Assembly: GCA_945903615.1 (NCBI GenBank) | Contig: CAMDOL010000051.1 | Location: forward strand, 1-9,675 | Origin: Rickettsia typhi | GTDB taxonomy: Bacteria; Pseudomonadota; Alphaproteobacteria; Rickettsiales; UBA1997 | Length of the DNA stretch: 9,675 nucleotides | Direction: 5' to 3' | Shown here: positions 1 through 7,034 of the stretch, in pieces | Layout: every line of letters starts with the position of its first letter | How positions within the stretch are numbered: position 1 is the first letter of the stretch | Position numbers and translations under genes: made by a program | The notes under the pieces: model-generated | Databases searched by the model: none | What the model saw: only the letters and a program-made list of their open reading frames with translations | What the model was told of the DNA's origin: nothing

Positions 1-28
1 AATTATATGTTAAATAACAAGACTTATA

Positions 29-101
29 GGACTTACACAAAATCGCAAAAAAAAATTAAAAACGATAAATTTGGCAGTAAAAGGTAGGTTTTGCGTAAGT
101 C
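29..101. repeat. Short inverted-repeat element (possible MITE or insertion-sequence remnant)
   Basis: The arm at 30-44 (gacttacacaaaatc) and the reverse complement of 87-101 (gacttacgcaaaacc) match at 13 of 15 positions and enclose 42 nt of A-rich sequence. ATA occurs directly outside both ends (26-28 and 102-104), which could be a trace of a target duplication but is very short. The structure starts just downstream of the slt stop codon, so it could also fold in the slt transcript as a long-loop terminator-like hairpin. No transposase is present. The arms look like insertion-sequence ends, but I cannot assign a family. The rest of positions 1-106 holds no gene that I can see. Confidence 0.45.
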
Positions 102-106
102 ATAAC

Positions 107-2206
107 TTACTTAATATTGTCATAATCAACCCTAGACATTAAATATTTATAAACTATCAAATTTTCCATAATTCTTTGTACATAGTTTCTGGTTTCGGCA
201 TAGGTTATAAGCTCAATCCAATCAACCACCTTGTCTATATCATCAGTTTTTCTTGGATCATAAAATTCAGCAATCCATCTTTTAGTAGCTCCAGGGCCAG
301 CGTTATAAGAAGCAATTGCCAAAAGCTCAGATCCATTAAAATCATCAATTAAAGATTGTATATAGGATGATCCTAAAATCACATTATATTTCATATCAGT
401 TGCTAATTTATGGCGGTTATATTTTATACCATTTTTTTTACAAACTAACTCTGCCGTTGCTGGCATTAGCTGCATAAAGCCAATAGCACCAACGGAACTC
501 AAGGCTGAAGGAGCAAAGCCACTTTCTTGCTTGATGATAGCATGAACCAAAGGGGCATTAGAATTGTTTTCGATATCTTTAACAATCTGAAATTTATCTT
601 TAATAAAAAAAACATTTCGCTTTGCCGCAGCTTTAGAAATTTTTACATCTAATTCTTTATTGTTCATTTCATTTACAACCCTCATTACCACCGCAATCTC
701 GCCATCAGTTTTAGCATTCGCCACTACATATTCAAATATTTTGGTAGAATTTTTTTTATCACCCATTAAAGCCAGAAGGTAAGCAATTTTAAGAGAATCT
801 TCTTTGGCAATTGATTTAACATCGCCAACCAAAATATCCGGGTCTTTTGGTAGGATTATATCATTCTGCGACCCAACACTATCTAGAACGCGATGCTTAT
901 GAATTGCCAATTGACCATAAAAATAAGTTGGATATTTGATGGCAATTTTATACCAATCAATTGATTTTTGTTTATCGCCCATCGCCTGCGAAGACATTCC
1001 TAGCCAATAAGCGGCGCGCGAAAGGCTAATTGGATAATTAACATTAAGATATAAATTATTGAAATGATTATAAGCAATTTTTGGCTTATCTAAAAAACGC
1101 AACGCAATCCAACCCGCCATCCATTCTGCATCAGGAAAATCAACACTACTAACTTTTAAACCATGAGCAGAAGACAGCGCATAAGCCTTTTTATAGTCTT
1201 TGGTTTTAAGCATCTCTCTGGAATATAATTTTCTTAAATTCCACCATTTATCCGGATTGCCAACATTATTTGGAATATCTAAAAGCATACTGACGACATC
1301 TTTTACATCTGAATCATTATTAATTCGTGACTTTTTCCACATTATAACTTTATAAGCCAAAATCTCACTGCCCCTTAAATTTCTAGGAACAGAGGTAATT
1401 ATTTTATCAATATATTTTGGATTTCGATCAATTTCAGTAATTGCAGTAAATAATTTCTGAAGATCCTCACTGACCAAATAAAAGATTTTTTTTGCATCAT
1501 CATTTTTATTTTCCCACAACAAACGATTAATTCTTGCAACATGATTTTCTTCAGTCAATTTATTACCATAATTTGATAGAAATTTTTCCTCCCTATCAGC
1601 AGAGAAATTTTCACTAATCCAAATATTAGCAGTCAGTTTATCAATTTCTTTTTGTAAATTATCTTTTTCTTGTTGGCTTTGTTGAGTTGCTTTAGAAGAG
1701 TTCAGATGATTAATTTCTGATTTTAATAGATAGATTTTTGATTCAGTATTGGTGGCAGGAAAATTTTGGAAATATTGTTTAGAAAAGCGATAAGGAATAT
1801 TATTTATAACTGCAATTTTTTCAGCGTTTTTTCTAAGCTCAGGAAGGTTGAAGAAAAATTGATTATTATTAACAAAGCGAGAAATATCATTAAAAGCAAC
1901 GCTATCAAGATCAACTTTATTATTATCAATTTGACTATATTTATTCCACAAAGCAATACTAATAGCCGCATCCCCAAAGGCGGATTTTTCAGCAGATTCA
2001 TTCATTTTTTTTGCAGCTTCTAAGGCTTTTTTATAATCGTCTTTGTCAATGGCTCTGGAGAGATCTTTTAAATTCTCTACATCATCTTTTTTTAAGCCTC
2101 CCCATAACTTTTGACTCATTTGCGCAGCAAAAGAGTTGCTCGGAAGCATAGTTAGAAAAAAATATATGATAAAAAGTTGATTGATAATTTTTAATTTTCT
2201 AAACAC
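107..2206 (-). CDS. slt: Soluble lytic murein transglycosylase (Slt70-like)
   Basis: This periplasmic enzyme cleaves the MurNAc-GlcNAc bond of peptidoglycan and leaves 1,6-anhydro-MurNAc ends. The 699-aa product starts with a signal peptide (residues 1-28: basic start, hydrophobic core, SFA-A cleavage site). A long helical region follows. Its part around 361-436 (WMAGWIALRF, SRAAYWLG, YPTYFYGQLA) matches the superhelical domain of alphaproteobacterial Slt proteins. The catalytic SLT domain covers about 548-680, with the QESGF motif at 560-564 (catalytic Glu561), GFMQLMPATA at 576-585, SYNAGPGA at 633-640 and ETRNYVQRI at 671-679. The start is GTG: an in-frame TAG lies directly upstream, and the next ATG (about 2149) would remove most of the signal peptide. 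A hydrophilic, Gln/Lys/Glu-rich stretch at about 153-192 could form a coiled coil. The gene diverges from the NDUFA12-like gene. Confidence 0.93.
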   Translation of the reverse strand: MFRKLKIINQLFIIYFFLTMLPSNSFAAQMSQKLWGGLKKDDVENLKDLSRAIDKDDYKKALEAAKKMNESAEKSAFGDAAISIALWNKYSQIDNNKVDLDSVAFNDISRFVNNNQFFFNLPELRKNAEKIAVINNIPYRFSKQYFQNFPATNTESKIYLLKSEINHLNSSKATQQSQQEKDNLQKEIDKLTANIWISENFSADREEKFLSNYGNKLTEENHVARINRLLWENKNDDAKKIFYLVSEDLQKLFTAITEIDRNPKYIDKIITSVPRNLRGSEILAYKVIMWKKSRINNDSDVKDVVSMLLDIPNNVGNPDKWWNLRKLYSREMLKTKDYKKAYALSSAHGLKVSSVDFPDAEWMAGWIALRFLDKPKIAYNHFNNLYLNVNYPISLSRAAYWLGMSSQAMGDKQKSIDWYKIAIKYPTYFYGQLAIHKHRVLDSVGSQNDIILPKDPDILVGDVKSIAKEDSLKIAYLLALMGDKKNSTKIFEYVVANAKTDGEIAVVMRVVNEMNNKELDVKISKAAAKRNVFFIKDKFQIVKDIENNSNAPLVHAIIKQESGFAPSALSSVGAIGFMQLMPATAELVCKKNGIKYNRHKLATDMKYNVILGSSYIQSLIDDFNGSELLAIASYNAGPGATKRWIAEFYDPRKTDDIDKVVDWIELITYAETRNYVQRIMENLIVYKYLMSRVDYDNIK

Positions 2207-2363
2207 TAGAGAAGGTAGTTTTTAAAGGGTTGTAAGGAACTTATTATTGACCAATTATTCTTACGATAAAAAAATATTTTACAACTCAATAAAAATTCTT
2301 TAACTTTTAAAAAAACTAGATATTCTGCCAACCTTCAAAACCTCACAAAATAATTATCTATCC
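2207..2363. promoter_or_regulatory. Divergent intergenic region, presumed promoters for slt and the NDUFA12-mlaD-DUF2155 genes
   Basis: This 157-nt AT-rich gap separates two divergent genes, so it should hold promoters in both directions. For the plus strand, the best candidate I see is TTTAAC (2299-2304), a 16-nt spacer, then TATTCT (2321-2326), about 37 nt before the ATG at 2364; both hexamers are weak matches to the sigma-70 consensus. For the minus strand I found only poorer matches. No RNA gene or strong hairpin is visible. Confidence 0.35.
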
Positions 2364-2714
2364 ATGGATTTAATCAGCAAAATTGCTATCAAAATTTCCT
2401 GTATCCAAGTCGGTTCTGATGAATTTGGCAATCAATATTTTGAAGCCAAAAAAGCTCGAAATAACCACAAAAAAAGATGTGTCATTTACAATGGCAGCGC
2501 TGAACCCAGCAAAGTTCCGGCTGAGTGGCATGGCTGGCTTCACTATACTAATAACAATATCCCTGAAAATGTTCATAAATTTTCTTGGCAAAAAATTCAT
2601 CTTCCAAATTTAACTGGCACAAAATTTGCTCACTTCCCTTTGGGAAGCAAAGTATCTGGCAGTAAAAGATCAAAAGTTAGTTCCGATTACCAACCTTGGC
2701 AACCCAATCAATAA
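2364..2714 (+). CDS. NADH:ubiquinone oxidoreductase accessory subunit, NDUFA12 (17.2 kDa) family
   Basis: This is the bacterial homologue of mitochondrial complex I subunit NDUFA12 (B17.2), a supernumerary subunit on the peripheral arm that is found in alphaproteobacteria and eukaryotes. The 116-aa product shows the family pattern in order: VGSDEFGNQYFE at about 17-28, RCVIYNG at 38-44, then VPAEWHGWLHY at 52-62, WQKIHLPNLTGT from about residue 75, and a C-terminal DYQPWQP typical of the family. There is no signal peptide or membrane segment, as expected for a soluble peripheral-arm protein. The first ATG is used and no Shine-Dalgarno sequence precedes it. It leads a tight group with mlaD and the DUF2155 gene, a recurrent order in alphaproteobacteria, although the three products have no obvious shared function. 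Confidence 0.9.
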   Translation: MDLISKIAIKISCIQVGSDEFGNQYFEAKKARNNHKKRCVIYNGSAEPSKVPAEWHGWLHYTNNNIPENVHKFSWQKIHLPNLTGTKFAHFPLGSKVSGSKRSKVSSDYQPWQPNQ

Positions 2715-2722
2715 TATAAATT

Positions 2723-3199
2723 ATGAAAAATAATCTGTTTGAAGCAATCGTTGGAACATTTGTTTTGGGATGTGCAATCTATTTTTTCTTTTTTTCTTTC
2801 AGCAAATCTGGCATGTCCACCTCTACAACTTATCAGTTGTCAGCAAAGTTTGATAATATCGATGGCATTAGCTCTGGAAGTGATGTAAAAATTTCTGGCG
2901 TCAAGATTGGCAGTGTTTCTGGAGAAGTTATCGACCCCAAAACTTATCAAGCAATTATCAAATTAGACATCAATCAAAACATCGCCCTTCCCAAAGATTC
3001 ATCAGCCAAAATTCTTAGTTCTGGGCTACTAGGTGGAAAATATGTTGGATTAGAAATTGGTGCTGACGAAGAAATGCTTAAAAATGGTGAACAAATTCAA
3101 TTCACTCAATCCGGGGTTAACTTTGAAGAACTGCTTGGTAAATTTATTTTTGGATCAAAAAAAGAAGATACAAACAAAAAAGAGGATGAAAAAAAATAA
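2723..3199 (+). CDS. mlaD: MlaD-like MCE-domain protein, phospholipid transport
   Basis: In the Mla pathway, MlaD is the inner-membrane-anchored periplasmic component that binds phospholipid and works with the MlaFE ABC transporter to maintain outer-membrane lipid asymmetry. The 158-aa product has one N-terminal membrane segment (about residues 8-27) and an MCE domain (about 37-113) with GISSGSDVKISGVKIGSV at about 48-65 and a Gly-rich LLGGKYVGLEIGADEE stretch at about 102-117. It ends in a Lys/Glu/Asp-rich hydrophilic tail (about 145-158). The length is typical of proteobacterial MlaD. The gene starts 8 nt after the NDUFA12-like gene and its last 14 nt overlap the DUF2155 gene, so it is probably co-transcribed. 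No mlaE, mlaF or mlaC lies in this window. Family assignment is firm; the exact pathway role is inferred. Confidence 0.9.
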   Translation: MKNNLFEAIVGTFVLGCAIYFFFFSFSKSGMSTSTTYQLSAKFDNIDGISSGSDVKISGVKIGSVSGEVIDPKTYQAIIKLDINQNIALPKDSSAKILSSGLLGGKYVGLEIGADEEMLKNGEQIQFTQSGVNFEELLGKFIFGSKKEDTNKKEDEKK

Positions 3200-3650
3200 T
3201 ATAATTTTAATTATCATTTCAATATTGATATTCGGGGCTGGAGAATCTTCAGCATTAAGTATTCTTGGCAACTCCAATAAAAAAGATGAACCAAAAGTCG
3301 CAACTGAAAATGATATCCCAAAATTAACCATCGACAAAATCGACCAAAGCAATTTCTCTGTAACCGCAGTTTTACAGGGTTTGAATAAAGTTACCGCCAA
3401 AACTTCTGAACTTAGAATTAAAGTTGGTAGTCAAATTGAATTTGGAAAATTGGTTATCAAAGCTAAAAAATGCTGGAGATCTCCGCCAGATCAAAGGCCA
3501 GAAAATAAAATTCTTTTAGAAGTTTTAGAAACCGATGCCAATGGTATCAAAAAAGTAATATTCTACGGCTGGATGTTCTCCTCCAGCCCTTCAATTTCTG
3601 GGCTTGAGCATCCAATTTATGATATAACCGCAATTGAATGCAAAAATTAG
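3186..3650 (+). CDS. DUF2155 domain-containing secreted protein
   Basis: This alphaproteobacterial family has no established function. I chose the ATG at 3186 rather than the in-frame ATG at 3057, because it gives a 154-aa protein that begins with a clean signal peptide (MKKNN, hydrophobic core, SSA-L at about 21-24); the longer frame would read far into mlaD. The family pattern is clear: TAVLQGLNKVTAKTSELRI at about 60-78, VGSQIEFGKLVI at about 80-91, GWMFSSSP at 128-135, EHPIYD at 141-146 and a C-terminal Cys. The two cysteines of the mature part (Cys96, Cys152) could form a periplasmic disulfide. The start overlaps the end of mlaD by 14 nt, in the +1 frame, across an A8 run, which suggests translational coupling. 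AGAGG touches the ATG but is too close to be a normal ribosome binding site. Confidence 0.88.
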   Translation: MKKNNIILIIISILIFGAGESSALSILGNSNKKDEPKVATENDIPKLTIDKIDQSNFSVTAVLQGLNKVTAKTSELRIKVGSQIEFGKLVIKAKKCWRSPPDQRPENKILLEVLETDANGIKKVIFYGWMFSSSPSISGLEHPIYDITAIECKN

Positions 3651-3651
3651 C

Positions 3652-3729
3652 TGTAAGTGATAAGTAGCAAGTTGTAAGTTTTCATTTACTAGAAATTATT
3701 CACTTAAAACTTATTACTTAAAACTTATG
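3652..3729. repeat. Two inverted arrays of four heptamers, running into the rpe start codon
   Basis: Positions 3652-3679 are four tandem heptamers (tgtaagt, gataagt, agcaagt, tgtaagt). After a 22-nt spacer, 3702-3729 are four more in the opposite orientation (acttaaa, acttatt, acttaaa, acttatg). The last heptamer contains the ATG of rpe. Folded as RNA, 3660-3682 can pair with 3706-3728 in three blocks of 6, 4 and 8 bp, separated by 3x3 and 2x2 mismatches, with a 23-nt loop. No T-tract follows, so an ordinary terminator is unlikely. Confidence 0.7.
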
Positions 3730-4377
3730 ACTAGCGTCAAAATTTCTCCTTCAATTTTATCTGCCAACTTTGCTAACCTTGGCGAAGAAGTTAGAACAAT
3801 TTCAAAAGCTGGTGCAGATTATATTCATATTGATGTTATGGATGGCAGCTTCGTCCCCAATATAACTATTGGCTCAGATGTAGTAAAATCAATTCGTAAC
3901 TATAGCGATTTGCCTTTTGATGTTCACCTGATGGTTCAAAACCCCGACATACATTTAGAAAACTTTGCAAGTGCTGGTGCAGATATAATAACGGTGCACT
4001 CTGAAGCCACAATTCATTTGCACCGCACTATCCAAAAAATAAAATCTTTAGGCAAAAAAGCTGGGGTTTCAATCATTCCTTCAACTAATGAAAATGTTCT
4101 GAATTATATTTTGGAAGACATTGATTTAATTTTGGTAATGACCGTTAATCCTGGTTTTGGTGGGCAAAAATTTATTTCTTCGCAACTGAAAAAAATTGAA
4201 AACATTAGCAATAAAATTGCCAAACTTAATAAAAAAATTGATCTAGAAGTTGATGGTGGAATCAATCAAGAAAACGCTAAACAAGTCATTAATTGTGGCG
4301 CAAATGTTCTGGTTGCCGGATCTTTCATATTTAATAATCAAAACTACTCTGACGCAATTAACAACCTCCGATTTTAA
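3727..4377 (+). CDS. rpe: Ribulose-phosphate 3-epimerase
   Basis: This cytosolic enzyme interconverts D-ribulose 5-phosphate and D-xylulose 5-phosphate in the non-oxidative pentose phosphate pathway. The 216-aa length is normal for this TIM-barrel family. Visible signatures are SPSILSANF at 7-15, HIDVMDGSFVPN at 34-45 (metal ligands His34 and Asp36; Asp36 is also a catalytic acid/base), DVHLMV at 65-70 (His67), MTVNPGFGGQKF at 138-149 for phosphate and loop contacts, VDGGI at 175-179 (Asp176) and VAGSFIF at 196-202. The start fits the family and no better upstream codon exists, but the ATG lies inside the heptamer hairpin and has no Shine-Dalgarno sequence. It is the first gene of a compact plus-strand cluster that runs through alr. 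Confidence 0.96.
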   Translation: MTSVKISPSILSANFANLGEEVRTISKAGADYIHIDVMDGSFVPNITIGSDVVKSIRNYSDLPFDVHLMVQNPDIHLENFASAGADIITVHSEATIHLHRTIQKIKSLGKKAGVSIIPSTNENVLNYILEDIDLILVMTVNPGFGGQKFISSQLKKIENISNKIAKLNKKIDLEVDGGINQENAKQVINCGANVLVAGSFIFNNQNYSDAINNLRF

Positions 4378-4385
4378 ATCTTGCA

Positions 4386-5711
4386 ATGAACAAACTATCT
4401 CAAGCTTTCGATAATTTGGGTTTTAAATCTCAACCCCAATCCTCTTCGCTTAATAAATTTTCTAATATAGAAATTCATGAAGCTATCATTAACAACCTCT
4501 ATTTGGCTGGATATTTTGAGGAACAATTAATTTGGCAAGCAATTAATTTGATTGGTTTTGACAAATATGGTAACAAGACTAATCAAATTTGGACCGAGAC
4601 TCCTCAACTGGCTTTTTTATTGATGTATAAAGTCATTAAAAAATCTGGAGCTTTGCAAGATAATATCACATTATTTAAACCTCAATATCTGCTTGAACAC
4701 CTTTTTGCTGAATATATTTTTGACATTGAAGATATTGAAGATTTTATAGTGTATTTAACTTGCCAAAATGCTTTTGACAGAATTCCAAATAAAGAGCGAC
4801 ACGAAATCGCTCCCCAAATTTGGATGCAGATTTATAAGCAACAATATTTACAAAACGCTCAAAAAATTAGCTTAGTTGAAGAAATAAAACCAACCTTAAA
4901 TAAATATGATGAAATTTGGGTAATGGGAACAGGAAGATATAGCGATATGATGTCCAGACTTTCTTATCTTAAGCGATTAATCGATTCTGGATTTGATATT
5001 GGAAAAATTAGATTACTCAGCGGCAATCACGAAATTTGGGTTGATATGGACAACATTAGCGATTCTGAAGAGGCAAAAAATTTTATGATCAAAATTGCAA
5101 ACAAAAATAATATTAAAATTAATAATGAAAGACCATTCATAGTTAAGAGTGTTTTAGGTAGACCACGAACCTATATAAATTATCACTCTAGCGAAGCTAG
5201 AAAACTAACTGAAACTTTAATGATAGACGAAATGTATGAAAATATTGTTGGTAAGAACGAAGCAACTTTAATTGATGATCACAAAAAAAATTATTGCCTC
5301 ACAACAGAAGGAGCGGTTGGCAATGTCGCAAAATATATTTTTCAAGATCGGCTTGAAGAAGGTGATTTAAAAGATAAATCTCAAGTTGCGGTGATGATAA
5401 TTAGTAATCAACCATATTGTGAGAGACAAAAGCTAACTACTGAAAGGATTTTTGATAAGGTCTTGCATCGCAATATCAATAAAAAAATTATTTTTGACGC
5501 AGCGGGAGAATCAGCATCAAATATCTTAACTAAAAGAATTCACTCTGAATTTGCTGCTTTAATGGCTGAAAAATTTTGGCAATATACCAAAAAAACTTCT
5601 CACACCGCAAAGAGAAAACGCAGTCCACAAAAAATGATTTTCTCGCGGCGCTACAAAGATATTAGCTTCGTTCCATCAATTCCAACCTCAATTATTCCAT
5701 CAATATCTTGA
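4386..5711 (+). CDS. Uncharacterised protein with DUF218/YdcF-like motifs
   Basis: I do not recognise a named family. The 441-aa product has no signal peptide or membrane segment. Residues 1-165 look largely helical and carry no known motif. The middle, about 174-350, reads like an alpha/beta nucleotide- or sugar-binding fold: [16 protein letters not shown] at about 176-191, [14 protein letters not shown] at 207-220, [15 protein letters not shown] at 305-319 and [15 protein letters not shown] at 334-348. This order (hydrophobic strand plus Gly, then strand plus SG, then T-E-x-N-like, then hydrophobic strand plus S and R) resembles DUF218/YdcF proteins, but that is inference from a few motifs. 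The C-terminus (about 401-441) is basic, then Pro/Ser/Ile-rich ([12 protein letters not shown]). It sits 8 nt after rpe and 1 nt before queH, so it is probably co-transcribed with both. Confidence 0.75.
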   Translation: MNKLSQAFDNLGFKSQPQSSSLNKFSNIEIHEAIINNLYLAGYFEEQLIWQAINLIGFDKYGNKTNQIWTETPQLAFLLMYKVIKKSGALQDNITLFKPQYLLEHLFAEYIFDIEDIEDFIVYLTCQNAFDRIPNKERHEIAPQIWMQIYKQQYLQNAQKISLVEEIKPTLNKYDEIWVMGTGRYSDMMSRLSYLKRLIDSGFDIGKIRLLSGNHEIWVDMDNISDSEEAKNFMIKIANKNNIKINNERPFIVKSVLGRPRTYINYHSSEARKLTETLMIDEMYENIVGKNEATLIDDHKKNYCLTTEGAVGNVAKYIFQDRLEEGDLKDKSQVAVMIISNQPYCERQKLTTERIFDKVLHRNINKKIIFDAAGESASNILTKRIHSEFAALMAEKFWQYTKKTSHTAKRKRSPQKMIFSRRYKDISFVPSIPTSIIPSIS

Positions 5712-5712
5712 G

Positions 5713-6402
5713 ATGAATAAAGAAAATTATAACTACACATTAGAGCTTCCTCAAATTAAAGATTGTGACAATAAAGTTTTAATGCACAGCTGCTGTGCGC
5801 CTTGTGCAGGGGATTTGATGGAGAGAATGATTGAATCAAAAATTGATTTAACTATCTTTTTTTATAACCCAAATATTCATCCCAAAAAAGAATATGAGAT
5901 TAGAAAAGAAGAAAATATTCGCTTCGCTGAAAAATTAAATATTCCCTTTATTGACGCTGATTATGATGTGCAAAATTGGTTTTCAAGAGCCAAAGGATTA
6001 GAGCGTGAACCAGAGCGCGGGATGCGTTGTACCAAATGTTTTGATATGCGTTTTGAACGCACCGCACTTTATGCTTACGAAAATAATTTCAAAATTATCA
6101 CCTCATCTTTGGGCATTTCGCGTTGGAAAAATATGGAACAAATCAATGATTGCGGAATCAGAGCTGCCAAAAATTATGAAGGAGTTTCTTATTGGGATTA
6201 TAACTGGCGTAAAGCCGGTGGTGCAGCGCGGATGTATGAGATTGCTAAAAGAGAAGAGTTTTATAAACAAGAATATTGTGGATGCATTTTTTCTTTGAGA
6301 GATTCAAATGATTGGCGCAAACAAAATGGCCGTGAAGAAATCGCAATTGGTCAGGAGTTTTACAAGGAAGTTATAATTGATAAAAATTTAGTCGAAAACT
6401 AA
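5713..6402 (+). CDS. queH: Epoxyqueuosine reductase QueH (DUF208 family)
   Basis: QueH catalyses the last step of queuosine synthesis in tRNA, the reduction of epoxyqueuosine to queuosine at wobble position 34. It replaces the unrelated B12-dependent QueG. The 229-aa product carries the family's metal-binding cysteines: MHSCCAPC at 24-31 (Cys27, Cys28, Cys31), RCTKCF at 105-110 (Cys106, Cys109) and EYCGC at 187-191 (Cys189, Cys191), followed by SLRD. It also has [16 protein letters not shown] at 50-65, [15 protein letters not shown] at 131-145 and the [11 protein letters not shown] segment at 160-170. The start is 1 nt after the upstream stop and the nth start is 2 nt after its own stop, which indicates translational coupling in one operon. 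No other queuosine gene lies in the window. Confidence 0.93.
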   Translation: MNKENYNYTLELPQIKDCDNKVLMHSCCAPCAGDLMERMIESKIDLTIFFYNPNIHPKKEYEIRKEENIRFAEKLNIPFIDADYDVQNWFSRAKGLEREPERGMRCTKCFDMRFERTALYAYENNFKIITSSLGISRWKNMEQINDCGIRAAKNYEGVSYWDYNWRKAGGAARMYEIAKREEFYKQEYCGCIFSLRDSNDWRKQNGREEIAIGQEFYKEVIIDKNLVEN

Positions 6403-6404
6403 AA

Positions 6405-7034
6405 ATGAAAAAATCTGATATCAATAAAATTTTTTCAATTCTTCAAACACAAAACCCTCACCCCAAAACTGAATTAGAATATAAAAATAATTATACACTT
6501 CTAGTTGCTGTAGTTCTATCGGCACAAAGCACTGATGTTGGCGTGAATAAAGCAACTAAAAAACTTTTTGCTATTGCTGATACGCCAAAAAAAATGATTA
6601 AACTTGGTGAAGAAAATCTTAAAAAATACATCAACACTATTGGGCTTTATAATGGCAAAGCTAAAAATATTATTGCGCTGTCAAAAATTTTAGTCGAGAA
6701 ATTTAATGCTGAGGTTCCTGAGGATTTAGAAATTCTACAATCGTTTCCAGGCGTTGGCAGAAAAACCGCTAATGTGGTTTTAAACTGCGCTTTTGGGCAT
6801 CCAACTATTGGGGTTGATACCCATGTTTTTCGCGTGAGCAATCGCATTGGAATTGCTGATGAGAAAGATGTTTTAAAAACTGAATTGGCGTTACTGAAAA
6901 ACATTCCTAAAAAATGGCAGCAGCACGCTCATCATTGGCTGATTCTGCATGGGCGATATATTTGCACCGCCAAAAAACCTAAATGCGAAATTTGCCTGAT
7001 CAATCAATATTGTAAATATGCAAACACCAAATGA
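6405..7034 (+). CDS. nth: Endonuclease III (DNA glycosylase / AP lyase)
   Basis: This base-excision repair enzyme removes oxidised pyrimidines and cleaves at abasic sites by beta-elimination. The 209-aa product has the LSAQSTD motif at 38-44 and the helix-hairpin-helix at about 111-126 (LQSFPGVGRKTANVVL). Catalytic Lys120 and Asp138 (in VDTHVFR) fall at the same numbers as in E. coli Nth. The C-terminal [4Fe-4S] loop is complete: Cys187-x6-Cys194-x2-Cys197-x5-Cys203, also matching E. coli numbering. The protein should therefore be active. It follows queH by 2 nt. Its last 17 nt overlap alr if the upstream alr start is used. No Shine-Dalgarno sequence is visible. Confidence 0.97.
   Translation: MKKSDINKIFSILQTQNPHPKTELEYKNNYTLLVAVVLSAQSTDVGVNKATKKLFAIADTPKKMIKLGEENLKKYINTIGLYNGKAKNIIALSKILVEKFNAEVPEDLEILQSFPGVGRKTANVVLNCAFGHPTIGVDTHVFRVSNRIGIADEKDVLKTELALLKNIPKKWQQHAHHWLILHGRYICTAKKPKCEICLINQYCKYANTK

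Noticed and set aside
1804..2001. Hydrophobic 65-residue minus-strand frame inside slt
   Set aside because: It lies in another frame of the well-supported slt gene, has no start signal, and its hydrophobicity comes from AT-rich codons read out of frame.
1766..2023. 85-residue plus-strand frame antisense to slt
   Set aside because: It is antisense to a recognised coding region and has no family resemblance; it is expected by chance in AT-rich DNA.
2207..2363. tRNA, small RNA or riboswitch in the divergent intergenic region
   Set aside because: I saw no cloverleaf, no strong hairpin and no conserved riboswitch core; the sequence is simple AT-rich DNA that fits promoters.
2370..2613. Two frames of 76 residues overlapping the NDUFA12-like gene on both strands
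   Set aside because: The NDUFA12-like frame carries the family motifs throughout; the others are out-of-frame shadows.
3057..3185. Longer N-terminus for the DUF2155 protein, from an upstream ATG
   Set aside because: The extension is mlaD sequence read in the wrong frame, and it would place the signal peptide inside the protein. The ATG at 3186 gives a proper signal peptide.
3652..3729. CRISPR array or classical intrinsic terminator at the heptamer spacer
   Set aside because: The units are only 7 nt and have no spacers between them, so this is not CRISPR. The hairpin is AT-rich with mismatches and no T-tract follows, so an ordinary terminator is unlikely.
6005..6298. 97-residue plus-strand frame inside queH
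   Set aside because: It is an alternative frame of queH; the queH frame holds the conserved cysteines and the correct gene boundaries.
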